Origin: Phycisphaerales bacterium UBA2402
GTDB taxonomy: Bacteria > Planctomycetota > Phycisphaerae > Phycisphaerales > UBA1924
Assembly: GCA_002343715.1 (NCBI GenBank)
Contig: DDSA01000222.1
Span: forward strand, 1,187-10,019
Length of the DNA stretch: 8,833 bases
Direction of reading: 5' to 3'
Part shown: in pieces, positions 1 through 6,411 of the stretch
Position numbering within the stretch: position 1 is the stretch's first letter
How the letters are laid out: each line of letters opens with the position of its first letter
Notes under the pieces: model-generated
Told to the model about the DNA's origin: nothing
Databases searched by the model: none
The model's input: only the letters and a program-made list of their open reading frames with translations
Position numbers and translations under genes: made by a program

Positions 1-681
1 CATCTCGGCCTGCTCGGGGCTCATGTACTCGGGCGTGCCGATGAGCATGCCGATCTGCGTGAACGCCTCCCGCTGCGCGGATGTGTGGCCCAGGGCCTTG
101 GCCACGCCGAAGTCGATGATCTTGGGGAAGGGCCGCCCGTCGCGCACGCAGACGAGGATGTTCGCGGGCTTGAGGTCGCGGTGGATCAGTCCCTTGGTGT
201 GGGCGTGCTGCACCGCATCGCACACCCGCGCGAAGAGCGACAGCCGCACGTGCAACGGGGTCTTGTGCCGATCGCAGTACCGCGTGATCGGCTCTCCCTC
301 GATGAACTCCATCACGAAATAGGGCCGACCCGCCGCCGTTGTTCCGGCGTCAAAGACCTTCGCCACGCCGGGATGGTCCATCATCGCCAGGGCCTGGCGT
401 TCCTGCTCGAAGCGGGCCAGCACCGCCGCGGAGTCCATCCCCGGCTTCACGAGTTTGACCGCCACCCGCTGCACCATCGGCTCGCGCCGCTCGGCGAGCC
501 AGACCACGCCGAACCCGCCCTCCCCGAGCATCTGCAGGAGTTCGTACGGCCCGACCCGATCCCCCGGCCTGTCCGTCGTGCCGCCGCTCAACAGACCCGT
601 GCGGAACGACAGCACCGACGAGTGCGCCGCCTGGGGCGGCTTGGGTTCGGCCTCCGGTGTTGGGTGGTGGGAGGGAATCAT
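1..681 (-). CDS. Hanks-type serine/threonine protein kinase, N-terminal part (runs off left edge)
   Basis: This cytosolic protein kinase transfers phosphate from ATP to Ser/Thr of target proteins. The 227 visible residues contain an almost complete catalytic core: glycine-rich loop GEGGFG (53-58), ATP-anchoring Lys76 in VAVK, a candidate helix-C Glu in RFEQER (90-95), catalytic loop HRDLKPAN (167-174), DFG (190-192), and the activation segment and P+1 loop GTPEYMSPEQ (215-224). All key residues are present, so it should be active. The start is well fixed: an in-frame TGA lies two codons upstream of the ATG (TGA ACC ATG). There is no Shine-Dalgarno sequence. The first ~40 residues are a Pro/Ala/Ser-rich leader. 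The wording around 78-113 (VKPGMDS, ARFEQERQALAMM, HPGVAKVFDAG) is typical of the large planctomycete kinases that carry TPR, WD40 or other C-terminal domains. What this one carries lies outside the window. It is downstream of and co-directional with the fibre-like gene at 806-3298. Confidence 0.95.
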   Translation of the reverse strand, partial: MIPSHHPTPEAEPKPPQAAHSSVLSFRTGLLSGGTTDRPGDRVGPYELLQMLGEGGFGVVWLAERREPMVQRVAVKLVKPGMDSAAVLARFEQERQALAMMDHPGVAKVFDAGTTAAGRPYFVMEFIEGEPITRYCDRHKTPLHVRLSLFARVCDAVQHAHTKGLIHRDLKPANILVCVRDGRPFPKIIDFGVAKALGHTSAQREAFTQIGMLIGTPEYMSPEQAEM

Positions 682-805
682 GGTTCAGGATACAACACGA
701 CCGGGGTGCTCACCCGAGGCCCCGCACCGGCGCCAAGGGCGCGGCATCGCCCGGCGGGCTGGTTCCCCCCGCGGAGAGAGACACGGGCGGCGGGTTGCGG
801 CGCAA
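682..805. other. Spacer between fibre-protein gene and kinase gene
   Basis: This 124-bp non-coding gap lies between the stop of the fibre-like gene and the kinase start, both read on the minus strand. It holds two weak inverted repeats: GCGCC/GGCGC (730-734 with 738-742, 3-nt loop) and GGGTG/CACCC (704-708 with 711-715, 2-nt loop). Neither is followed by a T-run in the minus-strand direction, so I do not call a terminator. No clear Shine-Dalgarno sequence or -35/-10 pair for the kinase was seen. Read-through from the upstream gene is possible. Confidence 0.4.
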
Positions 806-3298
806 CTACGGCACCACCAATGTCGCGTCGTACTCGATCCTCGCCCCGTAGAAGAAGATGCTCCCGTCGCCGGGCTTGTTCCAGTCGAGGTCCAGGAAAT
901 AGATGTAGTTCTCCGTGTCGATGGTCGCGTAGGCGATCGTGTTGTCGGTGAGCGTCTGGTTGCCGGAGGAGCCCGAGGAAGACATCGATGCCAGAGTTTC
1001 GATCACCGAGTTGGGGTCGTTCAGACGATTGCGGTAGAGGCCGATGCGGAGATTCTGCGAGGCGCTGTCGTCCGAGCACCACGCCACGACCCGCCGCACC
1101 GTCGCCCCGGCCGGCAACTGGACCGGCGCCGAGGCGAAGCCGCTTTCCCCCGAGAGGATCGAGGCGTGGAAAATGATGGTGCTGCGGATGATCAGCCGGT
1201 ACTCGGCCCGGAAGGCGCACGGAGCCACCGACAGGAACCGCGCGGTCGCCGGCACCCGCAGCTCGCCCGCGTCCGTGATGGTCAGTCGGTCCTGCCCGCC
1301 GGTCTGGAAGTTCAACCCCTGTCGCGCCGCCGAGGACTTCACGTACCCCACCGCCGCCCTCACCGCGCCCCCCTCACGGAAATACGCCCACGAGTCCCGC
1401 GATGTATCCGATTCGATCCCGAGGACCGCGTCGGTCGCGCGCACGTGCAGCGGGTACAGGGGCGAGGTGGTGCCGATGCCCACGCGCCCGTTGCCCACCC
1501 ATGTCATCGGGTTCGCGCCCCAGGTCGTCGTGAACGCGACGTAGTTTCCCCCAGCGCCGGTCCCCGCGAAGCCGCTGGTAAAGATGAAGTCGGGGGAATC
1601 ATCCTCGGCGAAACTGAGCAGCGCCACCCCGTTGGTCGCGCCCGCGTTGCTGACATCCAGAAGCGCCTCGGGGCTGGCGGTCCCGATGCCCACCTGGCCG
1701 TTTCCGCGCCACGACATCACCGGGCGCGACGGCAGACCGAACGAGAAGAGCGAGAGGTTGTTCGAGGCGCCATCGTCGATCGCGGAATGGGTCGCCCGGA
1801 GCGAAAACTGATCGAGGACGCCGCCCTTGCGCGCGGTGAGCAGCGTGTGAGTCCCCGTCAGTGTCGCGCTGCTAAAGTGAAGGATGCCCTGCGGCGAGAG
1901 GCGCAGCGGCGCGGACCCCCAACCGCCTTGCAGCGTCAGCCCGTCGGCGTCCTTGAACGTGATCGCCCCGTACCCGACATCCTCCTCCGAGCGGAAGGTG
2001 ATGCTCCGCGGCTGACTAGCGAAACTCACCAGCGCCACCTCGGCGTTCCCGCTGCTTTCAAAGACCGCCAGCGGCGGCGAGCCGGCCCACTGGGGATCCC
2101 CCACCTCGCCGCTGCCTTCGACCAACAGGCGCGTCACCGCCGCGGGGTTGTCGCTGCCGATCCGCATCGAGCCGAAGAACGTCGTGCTCGCGCTGTCCAG
2201 CCGCGGGATGTTGCCGCTCAGCCGCGCATCGGCCAGCGTGCCGCTGGTGATCTGCGCGGCGCTGTGCGTGTGGGTGGCCGCGGCGAAGGCCGCGGAGGAA
2301 AGTCCGTCGAGCAGGTCGGCGTTGAGGTTCGTCACCACCGTCGCGCTGGTCACGGTGAAGGGCGGCGTCGTGCCGGTGACACCGCCGTTGAAGGCGGGTC
2401 TTCCGGTGAACGCGCCGTTCTGATTGAGCCGCGGGATGTTGGTGCTCAGGCGCGCATCGGCGAGCGTGCCGCCGATGATGTCCGCGGCGTTGTGGGTGTG
2501 GGCCGCCGCGGCGAAAGCCGATGCGGACAGGCCGTCGAGCAGGTCGGCGTTGAGGTTCATCACCACCATCGCGCTGGTCACGGTGAAGGGGGCGCTGACG
2601 CCCGGCACTCCGCCGCCGAAGTCCGGCCGCCCGGAGAAGGCCGAGTTCTGATCCAGCCGCGCGATGTTGGTGCTCAGGCGGGCATCGGCCAGCGTTCCCG
2701 CCACAATGTTCGCTGCGTTCAGGTCCGTCAGCCCCGCGCCGCTCCCGACGAGCGTGTTGGTCGTGTTCGTCAGGTTGACCCGCGAGGTGTAGGTGCCGCT
2801 CAAGCGGGCGTTGGGCAGATTGCCCGATGTCAGGTTTGTCGCGTTGGTGTAGAACGTCGCCGCCTGCCCGTTCAGTTTCGCCGCGTCCTCCGCGCCCAGC
2901 GCGTGGCCCGCCTGCGGTGTCGCCATCACTTCCTGCCGCGGCGAAAGGGTGATGAACCCGGCGGCATCCCCGCACCCCAGCCCCGTATCCTCGCGCACCG
3001 AGACTTCGATGTACCGGCGGCTGGCTCCGAACTGTGCCCCGAAATCAAGGCGCACCGAAAACCTGCCCCCCGCGACAGACAGATCGTTCACGCACAACGT
3101 CGGCCCGATCGGCAGGGCCGAGCCGGGGTCGGCGAAGAGCCTGAAGCGAACATCGTACATCCCCGTCGCGGGAACGCCCGCGGCGTTCAGTTCGCCCTGG
3201 TACAGAAAGGCGTGGTCGAGCGGCCCCTGCGCCAGCGCCTTGGCGCAGCACGCCAGACCGGCCCATAACAACAATCGAATACACCCGCGCATACGCAT
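806..3298 (-). CDS. Secreted fibre-like surface protein with HTH repeats and GIGTxSP motifs
   Basis: An 830-residue exported protein of unproven function, probably a surface or extracellular fibre. The signal peptide is residues 1-24 (MRMRGC, hydrophobic LLLWAGLACC, then ALA before Gln). The mature start has AFLYQGEL and a ~130-residue head ending in LSPRQEVMATPQAGHAL, a secreted domain common in planctomycetes. A repeat zone follows (~150-370): NLTSGNLPNARLSG, then three GTLADARLS segments, and two 76-residue units each with LNADLLDGL and an HTH motif (H267/H269, H343/H345). GIGTASP (~535) and GIGTTSP (~605) resemble stalk motifs of phage tail fibres and trimeric adhesins. The last ~140 residues (from ~688) look like a beta-rich domain I cannot name; no endosialidase-type S74 chaperone motif is seen. 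The start at 3298 is chosen for the signal peptide and a GGAGG 4 nt upstream; the ATG two codons later (3292) has the same GGAGG 10 nt away and is an alternative. The frame is open further upstream, to 3484, but lacks secretion logic there. Confidence 0.8.
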   Translation of the reverse strand: MRMRGCIRLLLWAGLACCAKALAQGPLDHAFLYQGELNAAGVPATGMYDVRFRLFADPGSALPIGPTLCVNDLSVAGGRFSVRLDFGAQFGASRRYIEVSVREDTGLGCGDAAGFITLSPRQEVMATPQAGHALGAEDAAKLNGQAATFYTNATNLTSGNLPNARLSGTYTSRVNLTNTTNTLVGSGAGLTDLNAANIVAGTLADARLSTNIARLDQNSAFSGRPDFGGGVPGVSAPFTVTSAMVVMNLNADLLDGLSASAFAAAAHTHNAADIIGGTLADARLSTNIPRLNQNGAFTGRPAFNGGVTGTTPPFTVTSATVVTNLNADLLDGLSSAAFAAATHTHSAAQITSGTLADARLSGNIPRLDSASTTFFGSMRIGSDNPAAVTRLLVEGSGEVGDPQWAGSPPLAVFESSGNAEVALVSFASQPRSITFRSEEDVGYGAITFKDADGLTLQGGWGSAPLRLSPQGILHFSSATLTGTHTLLTARKGGVLDQFSLRATHSAIDDGASNNLSLFSFGLPSRPVMSWRGNGQVGIGTASPEALLDVSNAGATNGVALLSFAEDDSPDFIFTSGFAGTGAGGNYVAFTTTWGANPMTWVGNGRVGIGTTSPLYPLHVRATDAVLGIESDTSRDSWAYFREGGAVRAAVGYVKSSAARQGLNFQTGGQDRLTITDAGELRVPATARFLSVAPCAFRAEYRLIIRSTIIFHASILSGESGFASAPVQLPAGATVRRVVAWCSDDSASQNLRIGLYRNRLNDPNSVIETLASMSSSGSSGNQTLTDNTIAYATIDTENYIYFLDLDWNKPGDGSIFFYGARIEYDATLVVP
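2207..2662 (-). repeat. Two tandem 228-bp units inside the fibre-like gene
   Basis: Two direct repeats of exactly 228 bp (76 codons), 2435-2662 and 2207-2434, encode residues 213-288 and 289-364. They remain similar at the DNA level. For example, a 27-bp block is identical at 2304-2330 and 2532-2558, exactly 228 bp apart, in the LNADLLDGL region. Degenerate pieces flank them: a GTLADARLSTN segment precedes the first unit, and the second ends in GTLADARLSGN before the sequence diverges. This points to fairly recent in-frame duplication that lengthened the fibre. Confidence 0.85.
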
Positions 3299-3604
3299 GG
3301 TTCCTCCAGAGAAGATGGTTCTGGAAGGCTTACCGCCGCCGCGGTCGGATCTGGACATCGCGGGATCGATTTTTTGGACCGGGGTTTCAGTACAACCCGT
3401 GACGCTGAAGCGACCCACACCCTCGATCGCCGGCTTGGCACGCCGCGCTCGGTGTGTGAGTGAACACAGAATGAAGGAGCGCACCTCGTTCAGCGCCGCC
3501 GCCGGGAAGCCGCATTACAGCAGATTGCGCTCAAGGTGCTCTATCAACAAGTTGTGGTCAAAGCGGCGGCAACAGCCACCCACCCCATCGCGTTATGCTT
3601 CGTC
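3299..3604. promoter_or_regulatory. Divergent intergenic region (fibre-like gene / solute-binding lipoprotein)
   Basis: This 306-bp spacer separates two divergently transcribed genes and should hold both promoters. On the minus strand a GGAGG Shine-Dalgarno sequence (plus-strand 3303-3307) precedes the fibre-like start. A TTGTAC (plus-strand 3390-3395) could be its -35 box, but no convincing -10 follows at normal spacing. A T6 run at 3370-3375 is the only AT-rich patch. A 5-bp inverted repeat GGGTT/AACCC (3382-3386 with 3394-3398) overlaps the TTGTAC and could be an operator or chance. On the plus strand a TATGCT at 3594-3599 sits 5 nt before the lipoprotein ATG and lacks a spaced -35. No RNA gene was seen. 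Confidence 0.4.
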
Positions 3605-4672
3605 ATGCTCACTGCCCGCCGCGGCGTCCTGTGCGCCCTCTGCGCGATTGCGTCCTGCTTCATCGGTGCCTCCTGCTCCCGCGAGCCGGCCCGGCCCGAG
3701 GTGGTCCTCTACACCAGCAGCGATGACTTTCTCGCCCGCCCCATCGTCGAGCGATTTGAGAAGGAGACGGGCATCAGGGTCCGGATGGCCGGCGACACCG
3801 AGGCCACCAAGACCACCGGCCTGGTCGAGCGACTCCTGGCCGAGAAGGACAAGCCCAGGGCCGATGTCTGGTGGTCCAACGAGATGCTGGGCACAGCCCC
3901 CCTCGCGCAGCGCGGCCTGTTCGAGCCGTTCACCCCCGTCTGCGCGGCCGACTTCCGCGAGGGGTGGCCCGCGGCCCACATGGACCCTTACGGCCTCTGG
4001 TACGGCGCCGCCCCCCGCGCGCGCATCATCGCGTTCAACACCAACCGCATCACGCCCGCCCAAGCCCCCACGCGCCTCCGCGACCTGACCGATCCGAAAT
4101 ACAAAGGCCTGGTCGGCATGGCCCGCCCACTCTTCGGCACCACGCGCTCGCAGATGGCCGCCATCGCCGCCGCGGCGGGTGAAGCGGCCCTGCGGGATTG
4201 GCTCATCGCGATGAAGGCCAACGGCCTGCGCCTCTTCGACGGCAACAGCGCCGTGGTCCGCGCGCTGGCCCATGGCGAGATCGAGGTCGGCCTCACCGAC
4301 ACCGATGATGCACTCGCCCTGATGAGCAGCGGTCAGCCGATCAACTTTGTCTTCGAGGCCGCCGATCCGCCAGGCGAAAAACCCGAGGGCCTACCCAGCG
4401 TCGGCCCGCTGCTGATCCCCAACACCGTCGCTCTTCTCAAGGGGCGGCCCAACAAGGCCGAGGGGGAGCGGCTCGCCGATTTCCTTCTGAGCGCCGCGGT
4501 TGAAGAAGCACTGGCGAAGAGTGATTCACGCAACTGGCCCATCCGCCCTTCCCTACGAGACGCCTCCGGCCTGCCGCCCATGCCCGCGGGCGCGCCCGTC
4601 ACGCCGCGGCAACTGCTCGAAGCAAGGGACACCGCCGATCGCGTGGTCCGGGAGGTGCTTGGCAGTTCGTGA
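3605..4672 (+). CDS. ABC-type solute-binding lipoprotein, Fe(III)/AfuA-like family
   Basis: A 355-residue extracytoplasmic binding protein, probably membrane-tethered. After basic residues R5-R6 comes a short hydrophobic run and a lipobox IASC with Cys18 as the likely lipidated residue; Cys24 (GASC) is a less good second choice. The mature part has the periplasmic binding-protein layout of the Fe(III)-binding family (COG1840-like): VVLYTSSDD at 33-41, FEKETGIRV with GDTEATKTTGL at 63-73, RADVWWSNE at ~84-92, ending the first lobe in GLFEPF; then YGLWYGA, IIAFNTNRI, a TDPKYKGLVGMARP segment, and GLTDTDDA at 229-236. Iron is the family's usual ligand, but I cannot assign metal-ligating tyrosines with confidence, so the substrate is open. 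The start at 3605 is preferred because it places the signal peptide correctly; the frame is open upstream from 3536. No Shine-Dalgarno sequence is visible. No permease or ATPase gene is adjacent, which is unusual for the family. Confidence 0.87.
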   Translation: MLTARRGVLCALCAIASCFIGASCSREPARPEVVLYTSSDDFLARPIVERFEKETGIRVRMAGDTEATKTTGLVERLLAEKDKPRADVWWSNEMLGTAPLAQRGLFEPFTPVCAADFREGWPAAHMDPYGLWYGAAPRARIIAFNTNRITPAQAPTRLRDLTDPKYKGLVGMARPLFGTTRSQMAAIAAAAGEAALRDWLIAMKANGLRLFDGNSAVVRALAHGEIEVGLTDTDDALALMSSGQPINFVFEAADPPGEKPEGLPSVGPLLIPNTVALLKGRPNKAEGERLADFLLSAAVEEALAKSDSRNWPIRPSLRDASGLPPMPAGAPVTPRQLLEARDTADRVVREVLGSS

Positions 4673-4751
4673 GGCAATCCGGACGAACGCGAGCCATGGA
4701 TCACGCGGTCCGCAGGCCGGGAGCCGGGGACGGTGTTTCATCGCATCGTTC

Positions 4752-4778
4752 GATAACGCGGCGTGTCGTTATCACGCC
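4752..4778. promoter_or_regulatory. Two overlapping, mutually exclusive inverted repeats
   Basis: Stem A pairs GATAACG (4752-4758) with CGTTATC (4767-4773), 7 bp perfect with an 8-nt loop. Stem B pairs GGCGTG (4760-4765) with CACGCC (4773-4778), 6 bp perfect with a 7-nt loop. The second arm of A lies in the loop of B and shares C4773 with it, so both cannot form at once. There is no T-run, so this is not a standard intrinsic terminator. It may be an operator, a factor-dependent terminator or 3'-end stabiliser of the lipoprotein mRNA, or an attenuator-like element. Confidence 0.4.
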
Positions 4779-4783
4779 CCGCG

Positions 4784-4813
4784 TTGACTGTCCCCGCCGT
4801 CACAACCTCCATT
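4784..4813 (+). promoter_or_regulatory. Possible sigma70-type promoter for the HD-GYP gene
   Basis: TTGACT at 4784-4789 matches five of six -35 consensus bases. With an 18-bp spacer it is followed by TCCATT at 4808-4813, which matches only three of six -10 bases. Transcription from here would give a leader of roughly 55 nt before the ATG at 4874 and would exclude the GTG at 4763. In GC-rich DNA such a match can be chance. Confidence 0.25.
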
Positions 4814-4873
4814 CGTGCCACAGCCGCGCAGGCTTTGCGCTCCGCGGCGTCAACCCGCTGGGCGTCCCGCCCG

Positions 4874-6316
4874 ATGCTCCGCCCCGTGACGGTTCGACAG
4901 CACCCATACACGCGCCTCTTCCGACTGCGGTCCCGCGGCAGCCTGATCGCGGCCACGGTGGTGCTGCAGGCGCTGGTGGTGGGCGCGGGGTGGTGGGCCA
5001 CGATGCACATCGCCCGCTCGGGCCTGGCCTCCCGCGTGCGGGAACGAGTCACCGATGAGAACAGCCGCGCCGCGGCGAGCCTGTCGGCCGCGCTCACGAA
5101 CCTCGCCCCCGGCCCTCTGCACGACACGAACGAGGCCCGCGAAGATGCGCAGAAACTCGTGGAGAGTTACCGCCTTCCTGGGCGGTCGGCCCTGGCCATC
5201 GTCGATGCCGATGGGCGAGTCATGTGTAAAGATGACGCCATGAGCGTGCCCGATGCCGCGGGGCGGTCCCTCGCCCGCCTGCCCCTCACGCTCCTGCCGG
5301 GTCGAGAGACCATCGCCCTGGGCGACCTCAACCCCGGCGCGGTGGTAACGGCCGAGGCCGACCTCTTCGGCGCGCCCGTCACGCTCGCGGTGCTTTACAA
5401 CAACGCCGCGAGGGCCAAGATCATCGCCTATCAGCCCCGCACCGCGGTGGACGCGGCGGAAAAGCGCATCCTGGGCGGCCTGCTCTTCTGGGGCGGCCTG
5501 GCCGGGGCGCTCGTGCTGGCCATCACAGCCCTCGGCTCGGCCGTGCTGGTCCGCCGGTACGACACCATGCTCATGCGGCTGAACACCTCGCTGGAGAGCG
5601 AGGTCGCCCGCCGCACCCGCCGCGGCCTGGACATCCGCAACGCGCTCATCTTCGGCCTGGCCAAACTCGCCGACTATCGGGATACCGACACGGGCAGCCA
5701 CCTGGAGCGCATCTGCCGGTACTGCGACCTGCTCGCCACGCCGCTGATCGGCTCGTGCCCCGATGTGGACCGCGCCTGGGTGGAGCGCCTCCGCCTCGCG
5801 TCGAGCATGCACGACATCGGCAAGGTCGGCATCCCCGATTCGATCCTCCTGAAGCCCGGCCCGCTCACGCCCTCCGAGCGCCGCCAGATGGAAACGCACG
5901 CCCAGATCGGCGCCGACACGCTGGCCGCCATCCGCGAGCGCGTCGGCGATGACGACCTCCTGGCCATGAGCGTCGAGGTCGCGCTCTGTCACCACGAGAA
6001 GTTCGACGGCACGGGCTACCCCAACCGCATCGCGGGCGAGGCCATCCCCCTCTCGGCCCGCATCGTCGCTCTCGCCGACATCTACGACGCGTTGACGAGC
6101 AAGCGCGTGTACAAAGACGCCGTGGGCCACGAGGAGGCACGCCGCATCATCCTCGCCAGCTCCGGCACGCACCTGGACCCCGCTGTGGTCGCCGCCTTCG
6201 AGGCGCATCACGAGGCCTTCGAGGCCGTCCGCCGCGAACTCCAGCCCGCCCACGCCGAAACCCCCGCGCTCGCCCTCGCCGTCCGCCGCGCGGAAGAGGC
6301 GCGAAAGGCGGCGTAA
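4874..6316 (+). CDS. Membrane-anchored HD-GYP cyclic-di-GMP phosphodiesterase
   Basis: A 480-residue inner-membrane protein predicted to hydrolyse cyclic-di-GMP, lowering this messenger in response to an extracytoplasmic cue. Order: basic cytosolic N-terminus; TM1 ~24-43; extracytoplasmic segment ~44-198 containing ALAIVDADGRVM, reminiscent of Cache/PAS-like sensor folds; TM2 ~199-224; a short linker helix; HD-GYP domain ~255-460. The catalytic features are intact: DTDTGSH (270-276), HD in MHDIGKVGIPDS (His313/Asp314), ETHAQIGADTL, then HHEKFDGTGYP (373-383), and RIVALADIYDALTSKRVYK with the closing SGTHLDP. The metal ligands and GYP loop are all kept, so activity is expected. The ATG at 4874 is chosen because it directly precedes TM1; a GTG at 4763 would add 37 residues without domain character. 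No Shine-Dalgarno sequence is seen. It follows the solute-binding lipoprotein gene on the same strand, which may supply or modulate its signal (inference). The Ala/Glu/Arg-rich tail after ~455 is probably disordered or helical. Confidence 0.93.
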   Translation: MLRPVTVRQHPYTRLFRLRSRGSLIAATVVLQALVVGAGWWATMHIARSGLASRVRERVTDENSRAAASLSAALTNLAPGPLHDTNEAREDAQKLVESYRLPGRSALAIVDADGRVMCKDDAMSVPDAAGRSLARLPLTLLPGRETIALGDLNPGAVVTAEADLFGAPVTLAVLYNNAARAKIIAYQPRTAVDAAEKRILGGLLFWGGLAGALVLAITALGSAVLVRRYDTMLMRLNTSLESEVARRTRRGLDIRNALIFGLAKLADYRDTDTGSHLERICRYCDLLATPLIGSCPDVDRAWVERLRLASSMHDIGKVGIPDSILLKPGPLTPSERRQMETHAQIGADTLAAIRERVGDDDLLAMSVEVALCHHEKFDGTGYPNRIAGEAIPLSARIVALADIYDALTSKRVYKDAVGHEEARRIILASSGTHLDPAVVAAFEAHHEAFEAVRRELQPAHAETPALALAVRRAEEARKAA

Positions 6317-6411
6317 AGGAAATCTGTGTCCAGCGCTGTCGGCATGACGGGGCGGCATCACGATGACACCCGCGTGCTTCCTGACCATCGCCGCGAAGCG
6401 GCAAGCCGCCT
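6317..6411. other. Convergent spacer with alternating GCCGC/GCGGC hairpins
   Basis: A 95-bp gap between two converging genes. At 6390-6409 three arms alternate: GCCGC (6390-6394), GCGGC (6398-6402), GCCGC (6405-6409). The middle arm can pair with either neighbour, across a 3-nt or 2-nt gap. It begins 2 nt after the minus-strand stop codon, a natural position for a 3'-end hairpin of the 6412-7533 gene. It lacks a T-run, so intrinsic termination is doubtful. No gene was seen in the gap. Confidence 0.35.

Larger units (their letters stand above)
4673..4873. other. Spacer between binding-protein gene and HD-GYP gene
   Basis: A 201-bp gap if the downstream gene starts at 4874. It holds the overlapping inverted repeats at 4752-4778 and a possible promoter at 4784-4813, each listed separately. 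The HD-GYP frame is open back to a GTG at 4763, but the 37 residues it would add are an Ala/Ser/Arg/Thr-rich stretch with no domain character. I therefore treat them as non-coding. Confidence 0.5.

Noticed and set aside
455..3268. A 937-codon open frame on the plus strand opposite the fibre-like gene
   Set aside because: Its translation is Arg/Gly/Pro/His-rich with no domain character. It lies antisense to a gene with a signal peptide, repeats and recognisable motifs, and across the kinase N-terminus. Long antisense frames are expected in high-GC DNA.
3453..3471. TGTGT/ACACA inverted repeat as an operator
   Set aside because: It has only 5 bp of simple GT/AC sequence and no symmetric extension, so it is likely chance.
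3299..3484. Upstream extension of the fibre-like protein by 62 residues
   Set aside because: The extension would bury the signal peptide internally and overlap the expected promoter. A GGAGG sits just before the ATG at 3298.
4763..4873. Upstream GTG start for the HD-GYP protein
   Set aside because: The added residues are Ala/Ser/Thr/Arg-rich, have no Shine-Dalgarno support, and overlap the inverted repeats and a TTGACT promoter-like box.
4850..6388. A 512-codon minus-strand frame opposite the HD-GYP gene
   Set aside because: The plus strand encodes intact HD and GYP motifs; the minus frame is Arg/Gly/Ala/His-rich low-complexity sequence without motifs.
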